Positions 32,491-42,449 of a stretch of DNA of 64,000 nt are shown here, in pieces. The stretch lies in contig CP102593.1 of assembly GCA_025666215.1 (NCBI GenBank), forward strand, positions 4,787,001 through 4,851,000, written 5' to 3'. The notes under the pieces are model-generated. The model searched no databases, had not been told where the DNA came from, and saw only the letters and a program-made list of their open reading frames with translations. Position 1 is the first letter of the stretch, and the number at the start of each line of letters is the position of its first letter. The stretch is from Xanthomonas campestris pv. phormiicola (GTDB taxonomy: Bacteria > Pseudomonadota > Gammaproteobacteria > Xanthomonadales > Xanthomonadaceae). The position numbers and the translations under genes were made by a program.

Positions 32491-35382
32491 TCAAAAGTCG
32501 AACACATACTCCGCCGCCACCTCGCGCCCGATCGCGTCGTACAGCGTGGTGTTGTAGAACTGGTAGCCGTAGTAGCGCTCCTTGTTGTCGTAGCCGGTGG
32601 TGTTGAGCACGTTGTTGACGTACAGGTTCACCTTCATCTTCGGAGTGATGCGGTAGCCGGCAGTGAGGTTCCAGTACACCGCCGGGCCGACGCGGCCGAA
32701 GTAGCGGCTGGTGCTGTCGCCGAAGTGCGGGTTGGCGCTGTCGGTGACCCGGCATTCGTCGGAGGGACTCGGCTGGTAGCCGTCGTCGAAGCGCGTGCAG
32801 GTGCCCCAGTTCACCGCCTGGGTGGAGCCGAAGCGCTTGGCGTAGACGGTCAGGTCCAGCGGGCCGCCGTTCTCCCAGTGCACGCTGCCGCGCAGCTTGC
32901 TGCGGATCTTCTGGTCGCGCAGGTTCTTGTAGGCGTCGGTGCGGTAGGTCTGCTCGCGATAGCTGATCAGGTTGTTGTAGTCCAGGCCGACACTGAAGTT
33001 GCCCCAGCGCGCGGTGTTCACCCGGTACTTCAGCGAGGCATCGACGCCGGACACCTGCATCTGCGCGATGTTGATCGGCCCCTGCTCGATATCGACGACG
33101 CGGCCGGCGGCATCGCGCGTCACCCGCGAGACGATGCGTGCGCAGTATTCGGCGCCGCCCGGATTGACCCACACCCCGCCGGCGGTGGTCAGGCCGGTGC
33201 GGCAGCCCGCTTCGGCGGTCAGGATCTCGTCGCGGTTGAGGTCCTTGATCATGTCCTGCAGGCGGATCTTGTAGTAGTCGGCGGTCAGCGACAGGCCCTC
33301 GGCGATGTCCCACACGAAGCCGGCGGTGGCCGAGCGCCCGTGTTCCGATTCCAGGTCCGGGGTGCCGCGGCGGTTGACCTGCATCAGGTAGTAGACGTCG
33401 GCGTTCTCGGCGCTGCAGCCGCCGGTCAGGTAGTAGCCCTGCTGGATGCAGCGGTACTGGTCGATCACGGTCTGCTGGGTGGAGCTGGGTTCGCCGAGCA
33501 CGTAGTGCATGTCCGGGGCGCGGAAGCTGGTGGCGAGGCTGCCGCGCAGCAGCAGCGTGCTCAGCGGACGCCACTCCAGGCCGGTGCTCCAGGTGGTGTC
33601 GCTCTGCTTGCCGATCGCCGAGCCCAGGTCGCTGTTGTAGGAGGTGTAGTCGCCGTAGCGGTCGTGGCGCGCGGCCAGGCTGGCGTTGAGCGAGGACAGC
33701 AGCGGCACGTCGAATTCGATGCCGCCGGAATAGCGCAGGCGTTCGCCGCCGCCGTAGTCGACGACGTCCAGCGGATAGCAGGTGTTGGCGCACGGATCCG
33801 GATCGAGCCGGTAACCCTGCTTGGCGACCTCGCCGACCGCGGCGAACTTGACCGGCCCGGCCCAGCCCTGGAACAGCTCGCCGGTGATGTTGGCGCTGGC
33901 CTGGTTGACCCACGAATCGGCCTGGTTGTGCGCCTTCACCGCCAGGTCGTTGTACTGCGCGCCGCTGAGCGGCTGGTACCAGCGCTCCTCGTTGAGGTCG
34001 TAGATCGGCGTGCCGTCGGCGGTGCTGCCCAGCTGCGCGCCGAGGAAGTAGTCGGTGGCCTTGCGCGTGTCCACGGTGCGCACGTATTCGTCGGTGGTGT
34101 AGCGCGCGCGGCCGAGCGCGATTTCCCAGTCGAAGCGGTCGGCCAGCGCGCCCTTGAGGCCGGCGCTCAGGTCCCAGGACAGTTCCTTGGTGGTGTTGGC
34201 CAGGTTCTTCCAGCCGCCGGACTCGTAGCGGGTCAGCTGGCGGATCGCGTACAGGTTGCGGTCGGTCCCCGTGTCGTGGAACGGGCCCAGATAGACGTAG
34301 GGCGGGTCGTAGGTCCAGTAGCCGATGCTCTTGTTCACCGACAGCGTGCTCCAGGCCTGCACGCCGTTGTCGAAATCGAAGGTGCCGTACAGATAGGCCG
34401 AGCCGCTGTCGCCGCCGCTGGCCGCGAGCCAGTCGGCGTAGTCGTGGGCCATGCCGCAATAGCCGCCGAGGTTGGTGACGGTGCTGCTGTTGTAGTCGTA
34501 GCTCAGCCGCTGCGAATCGACGAACTGGCCGCCGAAGCGCGCACAGGTGCCGCTGGGCGGGGCCAGACGCTGATTGGTGTCGGCGTCGAGCAGGGTCAGG
34601 CCGGTGTAGGAATTGAAGCCGTACTTGCGCGCCTGCGCGGTCCAGTTGCTGTAGGACTCGTCGTCCTGGTCGTCCATCTTCGGGCGCTCGCCGACCGACA
34701 GCGGATCGCGCCGCGTCCACTGCAGCGCGTAGGTCAGGTTCCACCTGTCGCCGCTGGTGCCGCCGACCCAGGACAGGTCGAACACGTCGCGGCCGCCTTC
34801 GGTGGCGGTGCCGCCGCGCAGCCGCACCTGGTTGCCCTCGTAGCCCTTCTTCAGGATCACGTTGATGACGCCGGCCACCGCATCGGAACCGTAGATCGCC
34901 GAGGCGCCGCCGGTGAGGATCTCGATCCGCTCCACCGCCGCCGACGGAATGCTGCTGTAGTTGGCGAAGTTGCTCTCGCCCGCATACGGCTGCGGGTAAT
35001 CGGCGACGCGGTGGCCGTTGACCAGCAACAGGGTGCGGCCCGGGCCGAGGTCGCGCAGGCTCACCGGCGAGGCGTTGGGCGTGTGCGAGCCGTATTTGGT
35101 ATCGGCCTCGACGCTGCCTTGCTGGTTCAGCGTGTTGAGCACGTCGTACACGGTGAGGAAGCCTTCCTGCTGGATCTGCTGCGCGCTGATCACCACCACC
35201 GGCTCGGCGCCCTCCACTTCCGAACGCTTGATCCGCGATCCGGTGACGACGACCTGGCCCAGGTCGGTGGCGGCGGCCTTGGCCGCCGCGTCGTCGCTCG
35301 CGTCCTGCGCCAGCGCCTCGGGCGCGCCGTGCAGCGCCAGCACGATGCCGAGCGCGAGAGTGGTGAAGTGATGTCGAGGCAT
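32491..35382 (-). CDS. TonB-dependent outer-membrane receptor, large type
   Basis: A 963-residue receptor. Signal peptide about 1-25 (ending EALAQD). A DLGQVVVTGSRIKRSEVEGAEPV TonB-box/plug start is followed by FLTVYDVLNTLNQQGSVEADT-type plug sequence, a DLGPGRTLLLVNGHRVADYP segment and the ERIEILTGGASAIYGSDAVAGVINVI motif typical of this class; residues given in pieces. The barrel ends in EVAAEYVFDF. This branch, with NGHRV and GGASAIYGSDAVAG, is expanded in Xanthomonas and Caulobacter for plant-derived or peptide substrates. The substrate is not known, and no transport or degradation partner is next to it. Confidence 0.92.
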   Translation of the reverse strand: MPRHHFTTLALGIVLALHGAPEALAQDASDDAAAKAAATDLGQVVVTGSRIKRSEVEGAEPVVVISAQQIQQEGFLTVYDVLNTLNQQGSVEADTKYGSHTPNASPVSLRDLGPGRTLLLVNGHRVADYPQPYAGESNFANYSSIPSAAVERIEILTGGASAIYGSDAVAGVINVILKKGYEGNQVRLRGGTATEGGRDVFDLSWVGGTSGDRWNLTYALQWTRRDPLSVGERPKMDDQDDESYSNWTAQARKYGFNSYTGLTLLDADTNQRLAPPSGTCARFGGQFVDSQRLSYDYNSSTVTNLGGYCGMAHDYADWLAASGGDSGSAYLYGTFDFDNGVQAWSTLSVNKSIGYWTYDPPYVYLGPFHDTGTDRNLYAIRQLTRYESGGWKNLANTTKELSWDLSAGLKGALADRFDWEIALGRARYTTDEYVRTVDTRKATDYFLGAQLGSTADGTPIYDLNEERWYQPLSGAQYNDLAVKAHNQADSWVNQASANITGELFQGWAGPVKFAAVGEVAKQGYRLDPDPCANTCYPLDVVDYGGGERLRYSGGIEFDVPLLSSLNASLAARHDRYGDYTSYNSDLGSAIGKQSDTTWSTGLEWRPLSTLLLRGSLATSFRAPDMHYVLGEPSSTQQTVIDQYRCIQQGYYLTGGCSAENADVYYLMQVNRRGTPDLESEHGRSATAGFVWDIAEGLSLTADYYKIRLQDMIKDLNRDEILTAEAGCRTGLTTAGGVWVNPGGAEYCARIVSRVTRDAAGRVVDIEQGPINIAQMQVSGVDASLKYRVNTARWGNFSVGLDYNNLISYREQTYRTDAYKNLRDQKIRSKLRGSVHWENGGPLDLTVYAKRFGSTQAVNWGTCTRFDDGYQPSPSDECRVTDSANPHFGDSTSRYFGRVGPAVYWNLTAGYRITPKMKVNLYVNNVLNTTGYDNKERYYGYQFYNTTLYDAIGREVAAEYVFDF

Positions 35383-36027
35383 GCGGATCTCCCTGCTGCA
35401 GGCTGGCGTGGAACGCCGACGGACGACGGCGTGCGATGCGCGTCTTCGCCCAGCCGCCGGACAGGGAATGCCCGGCGCTACCGTTGCCCATGGCGCAGCC
35501 GCACGCATGCGATGGCACGCGCTGCGCTGCGCCGCATCGGCGCGCAGAAGGAAGACGAGCGTGCGAGCGCGCCTATCCCCTGACGCGCTTGCCGACTTAA
35601 CCTGCAATGCGGCGACAACGTTGTCAACACGCCGCCACATCGATCTTGTAGACGATGCGGCTTTATGCGCGATTCGCCAGCACGAGTGCCGATTTGCGCA
35701 GAGTCCGCGCTGCATCGGCGCCGCGGCGGCGGCGATGCGTTGACACCTTGCGGGACACGGCGTTGTTGCCGGAGTCCGCGGCCGTCGATCCAACACGGTT
35801 CGCGGCGCGATGCACGCAACGGCGATGCCTCCGCGCTCGATCGAACGCGGCCAGGCCCGCGGTGCGGCTACAGCCAGGCGAGCCGCCGCACATGCGCTTC
35901 CACTCGTTATTCGCAGCGTGCGGCGCGCGGCCTGGCGGTCTTCGCCAGCGGTCGCGACAGGTGCTGAAGCGACACCCTGTCGCGGCTGAAGCCTCTCCTG
36001 CACAGAGCAATGGTTGCGCCGAGTGCG
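35383..36027. other. Upstream region of the TonB receptor, no gene seen
   Basis: About 645 bases. It should hold the receptor promoter. A 'gcgacaggtgctgaagcgac...tcgcggctgaagcctctcctgcac' repeat of the Xanthomonas type lies at about 35955-36005. Open frames here are Arg-rich shadows. Confidence 0.5.
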
Positions 36028-36547
36028 CTAGCCGGCGGCCGCCTCGCGTCCGCCGCTGGCATACGGGCCGTGCACGGCCAGCACGCGGTCCGCTTCGTCG
36101 CTGTTGTCCAGCACCACGATGCGGTACTGCGCCCCGCCCGGATCGACCCGCACCACCACATGTCCGTTGATGCTGGTCATCTCGCGCACGCGCTTGTTGG
36201 CCACGACGTTCTCCGGCTTCATCGCGGTGGCGTAGATGTCGCGCGGGCCGGGATACAGGCGCTGGCTGAGCATGTTCTCCAGCGGGGTGACCGACGGATG
36301 CGCCGAATCGTTGCTCAGGATCACGAAGGCGCGCGGGCGCAGCGCGCGCACGCAGGCCGGCCCCATGGCATCGGCATACGCATGGTGGTTGGCGACGGCC
36401 ACGTCCACCGGCCCCGCGCGCTGTGCCACCGGTGTTTCCACGTCGTACCAAGGGTCGGCGTCGTAGTTGGTGCATCCCGCCCTGTGAACGATACCCTGCC
36501 TTGTGCTCCTCCTCGGTGGATATCGGCGGATTCAAGCCCTTGTCCAT
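36028..36547 (-). pseudogene. Broken metallo-beta-lactamase-fold hydrolase gene
   Basis: The frame at 36028-36441 encodes a C-terminal part (PVDVAVANHHAYADAMGP, LRPRAFVILSND, LENMLSQRLYPGPRDIYAT) that looks like the end of an MBL-fold metallo-hydrolase. Reading upstream, the in-frame part CTNYDADPWYDVETPVAQ continues to about 36480, and the preceding sequence GLNPPISTEEEHKAGY is in a different frame, so a frameshift lies near 36475-36490. The N-terminal metal-binding domain is missing; coding similarity stops near 36547-36593, next to the defence island. Family assignment is from memory of homologues and is moderate. Confidence 0.6.
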
Positions 36548-36598
36548 TGCTGGAGTACTTTTGTGTGTTGCCCATAGGGTGGTCTAGTGCCACCAGTA

Positions 36599-39361
36599 TT
36601 ACTCTTGCGCGGCGCTCACCTGGTACCTATCTGCAAGCCCCCTCGCCGTTGCTCCACCCTCCATGGCATCGTGAGGAATCAGAGCGTATCGCCAAGGCTT
36701 CCCACCGTTCGACTGGGCATGTTCCGTGGCATGAGCGCACCATCGCGCTGCCGCAAGCGCCTTCGCCTGGACGTCCGGATCGCCAACGTCACCGCGGGCC
36801 TTCGGCTCCAGGATCAACTTCTCGGAATCGGTTTCCACGACGAAATCCGGCTCGTAGGCGCGACCATGCTTCCATTCGATCTGAAACTGGCCTGGGCCTG
36901 GCTTCATCCAGCGCCGCACGTCGCGATCATCCTCGAGCACGATCGCCAGCCGCTGCTCTCCCTCGGCCGACTGGAACCGCTGCAGGTCGTAGCAACACTT
37001 CCGGAATCCGGAAAACACCAAGGACCGAATGTTCTCGCCACGGACGAGCGGCTGACGAAACAGCCTTGGGGTCTGCCCGGCGGGTATACTAAAAGCCAGC
37101 GGCCGCAAAAGACTGAAACCGCGGGTGATGCGCGGCACATAGTCGGTCGGCGTCTCCCACAGTTGCCGTTCCATCTGCGCCCAAACGAACTCGGCCAATT
37201 GGCGCCGATAGTAGATCAGCACATTCTCGACGGCTGCCTCTTCTGGTAGATAGCTGCGCAGGTGCGCCACGATCTGCTCGGAGAGTTTGTAAAGCAGTCC
37301 GGCATGGGCGTCGTAGTCGATCTCGTCGCGCTCGATGAGCTTGGCGACAATATAGTCTTCGAGACGCAACTCGCGGCCTTCGCGCTTGCTCCATCCGATC
37401 AGCTCGCGTGCATGATCGCGCAGTTGCTGCACCACCAGCTCCTCGGAGACGGCCGGATAGGCAATCCGCGACAGGTGCTCAAGGTCGAAGTCACCGAATC
37501 CGAACGACACATCGCGCGTCGGGATCAACACGACATTGGGAATCTCGATGGTCAGCTCAACGACCGCCCTGGTGACGCGCTCCACCACACGCGCCACCCG
37601 ATCGTCGAAGCCTTCGGTCCCGGAATCGAGCGCAAGTGGCGCCTGCCGCGGCTGCAGCACGGCAGCCACCTCGGCGGCGACCTTGGCGCGTACATCTTCG
37701 GTGTTCAGTTGGGCCAACGAAGGCAAGCGCTCATAGCGCTGGACCACGCGAAGCGTCTCGCGAGCGATTTCCTGATCGGCCGGCGAGCTGATCCTATATT
37801 CGGCCGCTTCCTCTGCAATTTCCGACGCAAAGTAGGTGCTACCCAACCGCGACGAATCCCCAGTCAGCACGCTGTAGCTCAGCGGCTGCGCTTGCGCTGC
37901 CTGCGGCGCTTGCTCAGGGACGTCCCCGCCGCTGCCGATGTAGACGCGCTCGCGAATCACCGCGTCCGGCGCACCAGCCCGATCGATGATCTCGCGGAAG
38001 CGATCGTGCGCCACGATGGTCAGGCGATCCACTGCCGCAACGCCGGTGCGCTTGCCATACGGCAAGCGCAAGCCGCGGCCGAGTGTCTGCTCGGTCAGTA
38101 TCTCGGAAGCCGAAGCACGCAGCGGCACGATCGTGTAGAGGTTGCTGACATCCCAGCCCTCCTTGAGCTTGTTGACGTGGACGACCACTTCCGTCGTCTC
38201 GTCGCGCTCCACGGCCAACAAGCGCTGCGTAGCCTCATCGGATTCCTCGCCCCGCAGCGCCGAATGCACCTCGATCACCCGCCCGCGATAGCGTCCCTCG
38301 AAGAAACCGTCGGACTCCATCAGCTGCCTTACGCGCGAAGCATGGGCGGTGTCCTGCGCGACCACCAACACGAACGGTTTGACCCGCGCCACGCCGGCTT
38401 GGCGGGCATAGGTCTCCAGTTCCACCTTCACGTACTCGTGGTAGCGAATGCCGTCTTCCAGCTTGATCCGCTCCAGCTCATCGGCCGGGACCGACGAAGG
38501 ATCGAAATCTTTTCGGGTTGCGACGGCCGGCTCTTTCACCAATCCGTCGGCCAAGGCTTCGCCCAATCCATAGCCGTAGATCACATTGCGGAACGGCTGC
38601 GGACGCGCACCGATGGTCTTTGGCGTGGCGGTCAACTCCAGGCCCAGCAACGGGCGCAGCTCGCCGATCGCGCGTGCCCCCGCACTGGCGCGGTAGCGGT
38701 GTGCCTCATCCATTAGCACCACCAGATCGTCCAGCCCGGCCAGGTAGGCGAAGTAGCTCTCGCCAATATATTCCTGCAGGCGCTTGATGCGCGGCGGCTT
38801 GCCAGTGCGATCGGCGCCCTTTACGTCGGCGTTGATCTTGGAGATGTTGAAGATATTGATCTGCAGCGATGTCGACGCGGCGAACAGCTGTGGCGTGGTC
38901 GTTTCCGGCGCAAGACTTTCCGCACGCACGCCGATGCCGGTTTCATAGTTCTCTCCGGTGATCAGCAGTGGAGGATGCAGCGCCAGCTGCTGTACGCCCT
39001 TGAACACGTACTTCGGGCTTGCCGGATCGAAATCCACCTTCAGCTTCTCGTAGATCGTCAGGTTGGGAGCGAGCACGAAGAAGTGACGGCTGCGCCTGGT
39101 GAGATACAGGTAGGCGATGAAGGCGCCCATCAGGCGGGTCTTGCCGACACCCGTGGCCAGCGCGAAGCACAGCGAGGCGAACTCGCGCTCGAAATCCTCC
39201 ACGTGCGGGAAGGCGGCTTGGATTGCGTCAAGCTGAACCGCTATGTCGGCATCCTTGCCCAATTCGACCCGCTCCAGGACCTCGGCCAGGATCTCCAGCG
39301 AACGTGCCTGGGGTTGGCGCAGGCTCATGCGGGCGCAGAGCTGGCGGACGTCCCGGTTCAT
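36599..39361 (-). CDS. Type III restriction Res-like helicase-nuclease
   Basis: A 920-residue protein. The superfamily II helicase core has Walker A in ATGVGKTRLMGAF (about 68-80), DEAH box in VLMDEAHRYRA, the LTATPKTIG motif III and motif VI in EQTLGRGLRLPYG. The C-terminus holds a PD-(D/E)xK nuclease: PDFVVETDSEKLILEPKARG, with D, E and K in register. It is the last gene of a four-gene cluster; its start overlaps the methyltransferase stop by four bases (ATGA). In type III systems Res cuts DNA after ATP-driven sliding between unmethylated sites. The DNA is less GC-rich than the chromosome around it. Confidence 0.9.
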   Translation of the reverse strand: MNRDVRQLCARMSLRQPQARSLEILAEVLERVELGKDADIAVQLDAIQAAFPHVEDFEREFASLCFALATGVGKTRLMGAFIAYLYLTRRSRHFFVLAPNLTIYEKLKVDFDPASPKYVFKGVQQLALHPPLLITGENYETGIGVRAESLAPETTTPQLFAASTSLQINIFNISKINADVKGADRTGKPPRIKRLQEYIGESYFAYLAGLDDLVVLMDEAHRYRASAGARAIGELRPLLGLELTATPKTIGARPQPFRNVIYGYGLGEALADGLVKEPAVATRKDFDPSSVPADELERIKLEDGIRYHEYVKVELETYARQAGVARVKPFVLVVAQDTAHASRVRQLMESDGFFEGRYRGRVIEVHSALRGEESDEATQRLLAVERDETTEVVVHVNKLKEGWDVSNLYTIVPLRASASEILTEQTLGRGLRLPYGKRTGVAAVDRLTIVAHDRFREIIDRAGAPDAVIRERVYIGSGGDVPEQAPQAAQAQPLSYSVLTGDSSRLGSTYFASEIAEEAAEYRISSPADQEIARETLRVVQRYERLPSLAQLNTEDVRAKVAAEVAAVLQPRQAPLALDSGTEGFDDRVARVVERVTRAVVELTIEIPNVVLIPTRDVSFGFGDFDLEHLSRIAYPAVSEELVVQQLRDHARELIGWSKREGRELRLEDYIVAKLIERDEIDYDAHAGLLYKLSEQIVAHLRSYLPEEAAVENVLIYYRRQLAEFVWAQMERQLWETPTDYVPRITRGFSLLRPLAFSIPAGQTPRLFRQPLVRGENIRSLVFSGFRKCCYDLQRFQSAEGEQRLAIVLEDDRDVRRWMKPGPGQFQIEWKHGRAYEPDFVVETDSEKLILEPKARGDVGDPDVQAKALAAARWCAHATEHAQSNGGKPWRYALIPHDAMEGGATARGLADRYQVSAAQE

Positions 39362-41130
39362 GCGTCGTCATCTCCAAATAGATCGGAGTGGCCAACCGCA
39401 CTAGGCGATGCAGCGCGTCTACCGCGAGCCCGCGGCGGCACCACCTCTTGCTCCGGCATGGGTTGCAGATCGGCAATGCGCAGGGAATAGTCGTCGCGGC
39501 CCCACTCGCAGCGGTCCAGCACCGTCTGCGGGATTTTCTGGATGGTCAGGTTGTCGAACGCATCGGCGGTGGCACGGAAGGCCTTGCAGCAAACCAGCAG
39601 GGTGCGCTCGAGCCCCACCTCTTCGCTGAGCGCGCGCAACTGCGCGTGGCTGAGCGAGGCAGTGGTGACGTAGAGGAAGTCCTGCTCAGACGCCCGGCCG
39701 TGCTGCCAATAATGCTGCTCGCTGGGCGCATAGGTGTAGCCCATCAGCTTGCACACCGCCTCGGCGAGCATTTCCGGGCGATACTCGGGATTGATGACCC
39801 GGTTGCCGAAGGCATCCTCGCACAACAGCGACGGAGCCAGCCGGTAGTAACGGAAACCGCCGCCGCCCTTCCAGCCGGTGGCTGCGCTGACACCCCCGGG
39901 ATCGTCGCCGTCGATCACCTTACGCAAGCGCGGCACGATATGGGTGTGGCAGTGCTCGCCCAACTCGACCATGATCCAGCGCCGCCCCATCTTGTGCGCG
40001 ACCGCACCGGTAGTGCCGGAGCCGGCGAAGGAGTCTAGGACGAGGTCGCCGGGATTTGACGAGAACGAAAGAACGCGCTCAAGGAGCGCCTCCGGCTTCT
40101 TCCCTTTCGGAAACGACACAAAACCCTCTTGATGAACGTTATTCGAAAGAAGATCATCCCATATATTAGAAGCCGCAAGAGCACTAGTCCTTTCCCCGCT
40201 GACCAAACGAACCTTGTTTTTGTAAAATAAAAGCTGTTTTCCAGCCAGAAAAAAGAAATCCTCTTTGCCGTCGCGAACACTGCAAAATACCTCACCTGGA
40301 TTATCACGCGATGCAGACAATGCTTCCCTTGCATCCGCATTTACATCCTTTTCCCGAATCAGGGCCGGCTGGACCACCCGTTCCGAATTATCCAAAACGA
40401 ATCGCGTCAACTCGCTTTCAACACGCTCTCCGAGCTTCATGCGGACATCTGCCCAAGATCCACCATGGTTTCGCGCAAAGGCATCACGCAGTGTACAAAG
40501 CCTCCACCTACTAAAGTGCTCTTCAAAATTTTCAATATAACTACTATATCGAACATCCCGCGGCACAGCTTGATATACCCGATTTGGGCGCCAGCAGCTT
40601 TTGTCCTTAGCATATAATACAAGGTAATTGGAAGTTGTGACTAAACCGGGATTGATGGATTTTGGACCAGAAGCAGAACTTTGCTTAAATGTAACTATAT
40701 TTATTCTATTTTTTCGCCCGAAGATTTCGTCACACATGACGACCAAGTATGCAAACTCATTATCATCAATATGAATGAAAATAGTCCCATCTGGCGCAAG
40801 CAACTGCCGCAGAATTTCGATACGATTTCTCATCATTGACAACCACAACGAGTGCTCAAGGGCATCGTCGTAATGATCGAAAGCCTCTCCAGTATTGAAG
40901 GGTGGATCGATATAGATGCACTTCACCTGCCCCCGAAACTCCTGTTCCAGCGCCTTGAGCGCCAGCAAGTTGTCGCCCTGGATCAGCAGGTTGTCGAAAC
41001 GATCGGCGTCGCCGACGCGATGCGCGGCATGGTAGGACAGCGCCGGATCTTCCAGCAGGATGCGTGGCTCCAGGCACGGGCGCTCGTCCTTGCCGACCCA
41101 GGTCAGCTCCAGTTTCTGCTTGCGGCTCAT
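39358..41130 (-). CDS. Type III-like (beta-class) DNA N6-adenine methyltransferase
   Basis: A 590-residue methyltransferase with motif IV DPPFNTG (about 75-81) before motif I FAGSGTTGAV (about 370-380), the order of beta-class enzymes such as type III Mod. Between them, about residues 95-350 form the target-recognition region, and the matching DNA (about 40080-40850) is strikingly AT-rich compared with the rest of the gene. It starts five bases after the ATP-binding protein stop and overlaps the Res gene, so Mod and Res are made together. The recognition site cannot be predicted from sequence. Confidence 0.92.
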   Translation of the reverse strand: MSRKQKLELTWVGKDERPCLEPRILLEDPALSYHAAHRVGDADRFDNLLIQGDNLLALKALEQEFRGQVKCIYIDPPFNTGEAFDHYDDALEHSLWLSMMRNRIEILRQLLAPDGTIFIHIDDNEFAYLVVMCDEIFGRKNRINIVTFKQSSASGPKSINPGLVTTSNYLVLYAKDKSCWRPNRVYQAVPRDVRYSSYIENFEEHFSRWRLCTLRDAFARNHGGSWADVRMKLGERVESELTRFVLDNSERVVQPALIREKDVNADAREALSASRDNPGEVFCSVRDGKEDFFFLAGKQLLFYKNKVRLVSGERTSALAASNIWDDLLSNNVHQEGFVSFPKGKKPEALLERVLSFSSNPGDLVLDSFAGSGTTGAVAHKMGRRWIMVELGEHCHTHIVPRLRKVIDGDDPGGVSAATGWKGGGGFRYYRLAPSLLCEDAFGNRVINPEYRPEMLAEAVCKLMGYTYAPSEQHYWQHGRASEQDFLYVTTASLSHAQLRALSEEVGLERTLLVCCKAFRATADAFDNLTIQKIPQTVLDRCEWGRDDYSLRIADLQPMPEQEVVPPRARGRRAASPSAVGHSDLFGDDDA

Positions 41131-41135
41131 CGTGA

Positions 41136-42449
41136 TCAGTCTTCGTTTCGAATACGTTGCGGCGGCGGGTAGTCCAGTCCATCGAGAAACCCGCGGGTGA
41201 GCGGACTCGTCTCCGGATCGGCGGCATACAAAGTCACACGCACGGCGTTTTCACCCAGCAGCTCGAAGTGGGGCCTCCGCCCCGACAAGCGCTCGCTGCG
41301 CACCAGGATCTGTGGCACGCCTTCGCCGCGCTTTTCCATCACGCGGCTGCGGCCGACGCCCTCCATGTCGACCGGACAGCGCGCAAGCAGATTGGTCAGC
41401 AGCTCGTTGCGGGTAGCGGTACGCAGGGCGATCGACTCCACCGACTGGGAGTTGGGCAAGGCGCCGGGCGAGGTGATTTCCAGACGGTCGGCGAACAGAT
41501 GCACCTGCACCGGCGCCCCGCTGATCGAGTAGTCGCGATGCGCGCCGGCGTTGGCGACGGCTTCGAACACGGCCTCCGGATCGAACTGCGGCACGTCGAT
41601 CCGGCCCAACTGCTTGCGCGCCGCCGTGCGCATGCCACGCAGCACGAAGGCGGCTGCCTGCCGAATCTGCTGATCTAACGGCCCCTGGATATCCTGCGCA
41701 TCCAGTTGCTCCTGGGCGGTCTTCTCGGTGCCGGCATAGTGCACGCACTGGACATAGGCCTGCGGCAACCAATTGCTTGGCGTGGCCGTCGCCATCAACA
41801 CGCCAGCGACACTGGCCCATTCCTCGCCAGGTTCCCCTGGAACCAGCAGTTTCAGCTTGCGCAGGCGTAGTTCCTCGGGTTCATCAGTCGCTCCGAGAAA
41901 GCGGCCGTACAGCGCAGCATCGAAATTCGACCGCGTACAGCCCAGCACGGGCATTTCGTCGAAGCCCAGGGTGCCGGCGCGCTGCCGCGACTGCATCAGG
42001 CGCAGCAGTTCGTTCGGCGGCAATTCGTGCTTGGAGCTGCCTTGGCGGCGGTAGTATCCACCTGGGGCAAGATGGACATAGAGCGAGCGCGGGACGTCGA
42101 TCACCAGCACGGCGTGTTCGGTGCCGGCCCGATCCGGGACAAACCGCCGCCGCAGGTAGACCGCCGGTTCGGGCTTGATGCGATCGCGCACGCAGTTTTC
42201 GACCCAGATGCTGACCGCGTCCAACTGGTCCAACGGAATGCCAACCACCTCACGGGTCTTGTCATCCACCCCCAGGATCAGGCGCCCGCCGATGGCGTTG
42301 GCAAATGCGGCGATTTCCTGGCACAGGCTATCCGCATTCGGTCCCTTGACCTTACCGGCCTCGACCACGACGCGCTTGAATTCCAGCTGCGAGTCCTCGC
42401 CCAGGCGGATCTGCTCCAGCAAATCGCCGAGTTCACGTGGATTATTCAT
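41136..42449 (-). CDS. AlbA_2/Schlafen-domain ATP-binding protein
   Basis: A 437-residue protein. Residues about 10-130 form an AlbA_2 (Schlafen-like) domain: EDSQLEFKRVV, then EIAAFANAIGGRLILGVDD. The C-terminal part has the linked ATPase-like/winged region seen in RecG-C or 'HATPase_c_4' proteins: PQFDPEAVFEAVANAGAHRDY, ADRLEITSPGALP and RNELLTNLL. The start at 42449 overlaps the helicase stop (ATGA). Schlafen-type domains in bacteria are linked to nucleic-acid binding or cleavage, and this family recurs in restriction-like clusters; its precise part here is not known. Confidence 0.85.
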   Translation of the reverse strand: MNNPRELGDLLEQIRLGEDSQLEFKRVVVEAGKVKGPNADSLCQEIAAFANAIGGRLILGVDDKTREVVGIPLDQLDAVSIWVENCVRDRIKPEPAVYLRRRFVPDRAGTEHAVLVIDVPRSLYVHLAPGGYYRRQGSSKHELPPNELLRLMQSRQRAGTLGFDEMPVLGCTRSNFDAALYGRFLGATDEPEELRLRKLKLLVPGEPGEEWASVAGVLMATATPSNWLPQAYVQCVHYAGTEKTAQEQLDAQDIQGPLDQQIRQAAAFVLRGMRTAARKQLGRIDVPQFDPEAVFEAVANAGAHRDYSISGAPVQVHLFADRLEITSPGALPNSQSVESIALRTATRNELLTNLLARCPVDMEGVGRSRVMEKRGEGVPQILVRSERLSGRRPHFELLGENAVRVTLYAADPETSPLTRGFLDGLDYPPPQRIRNED

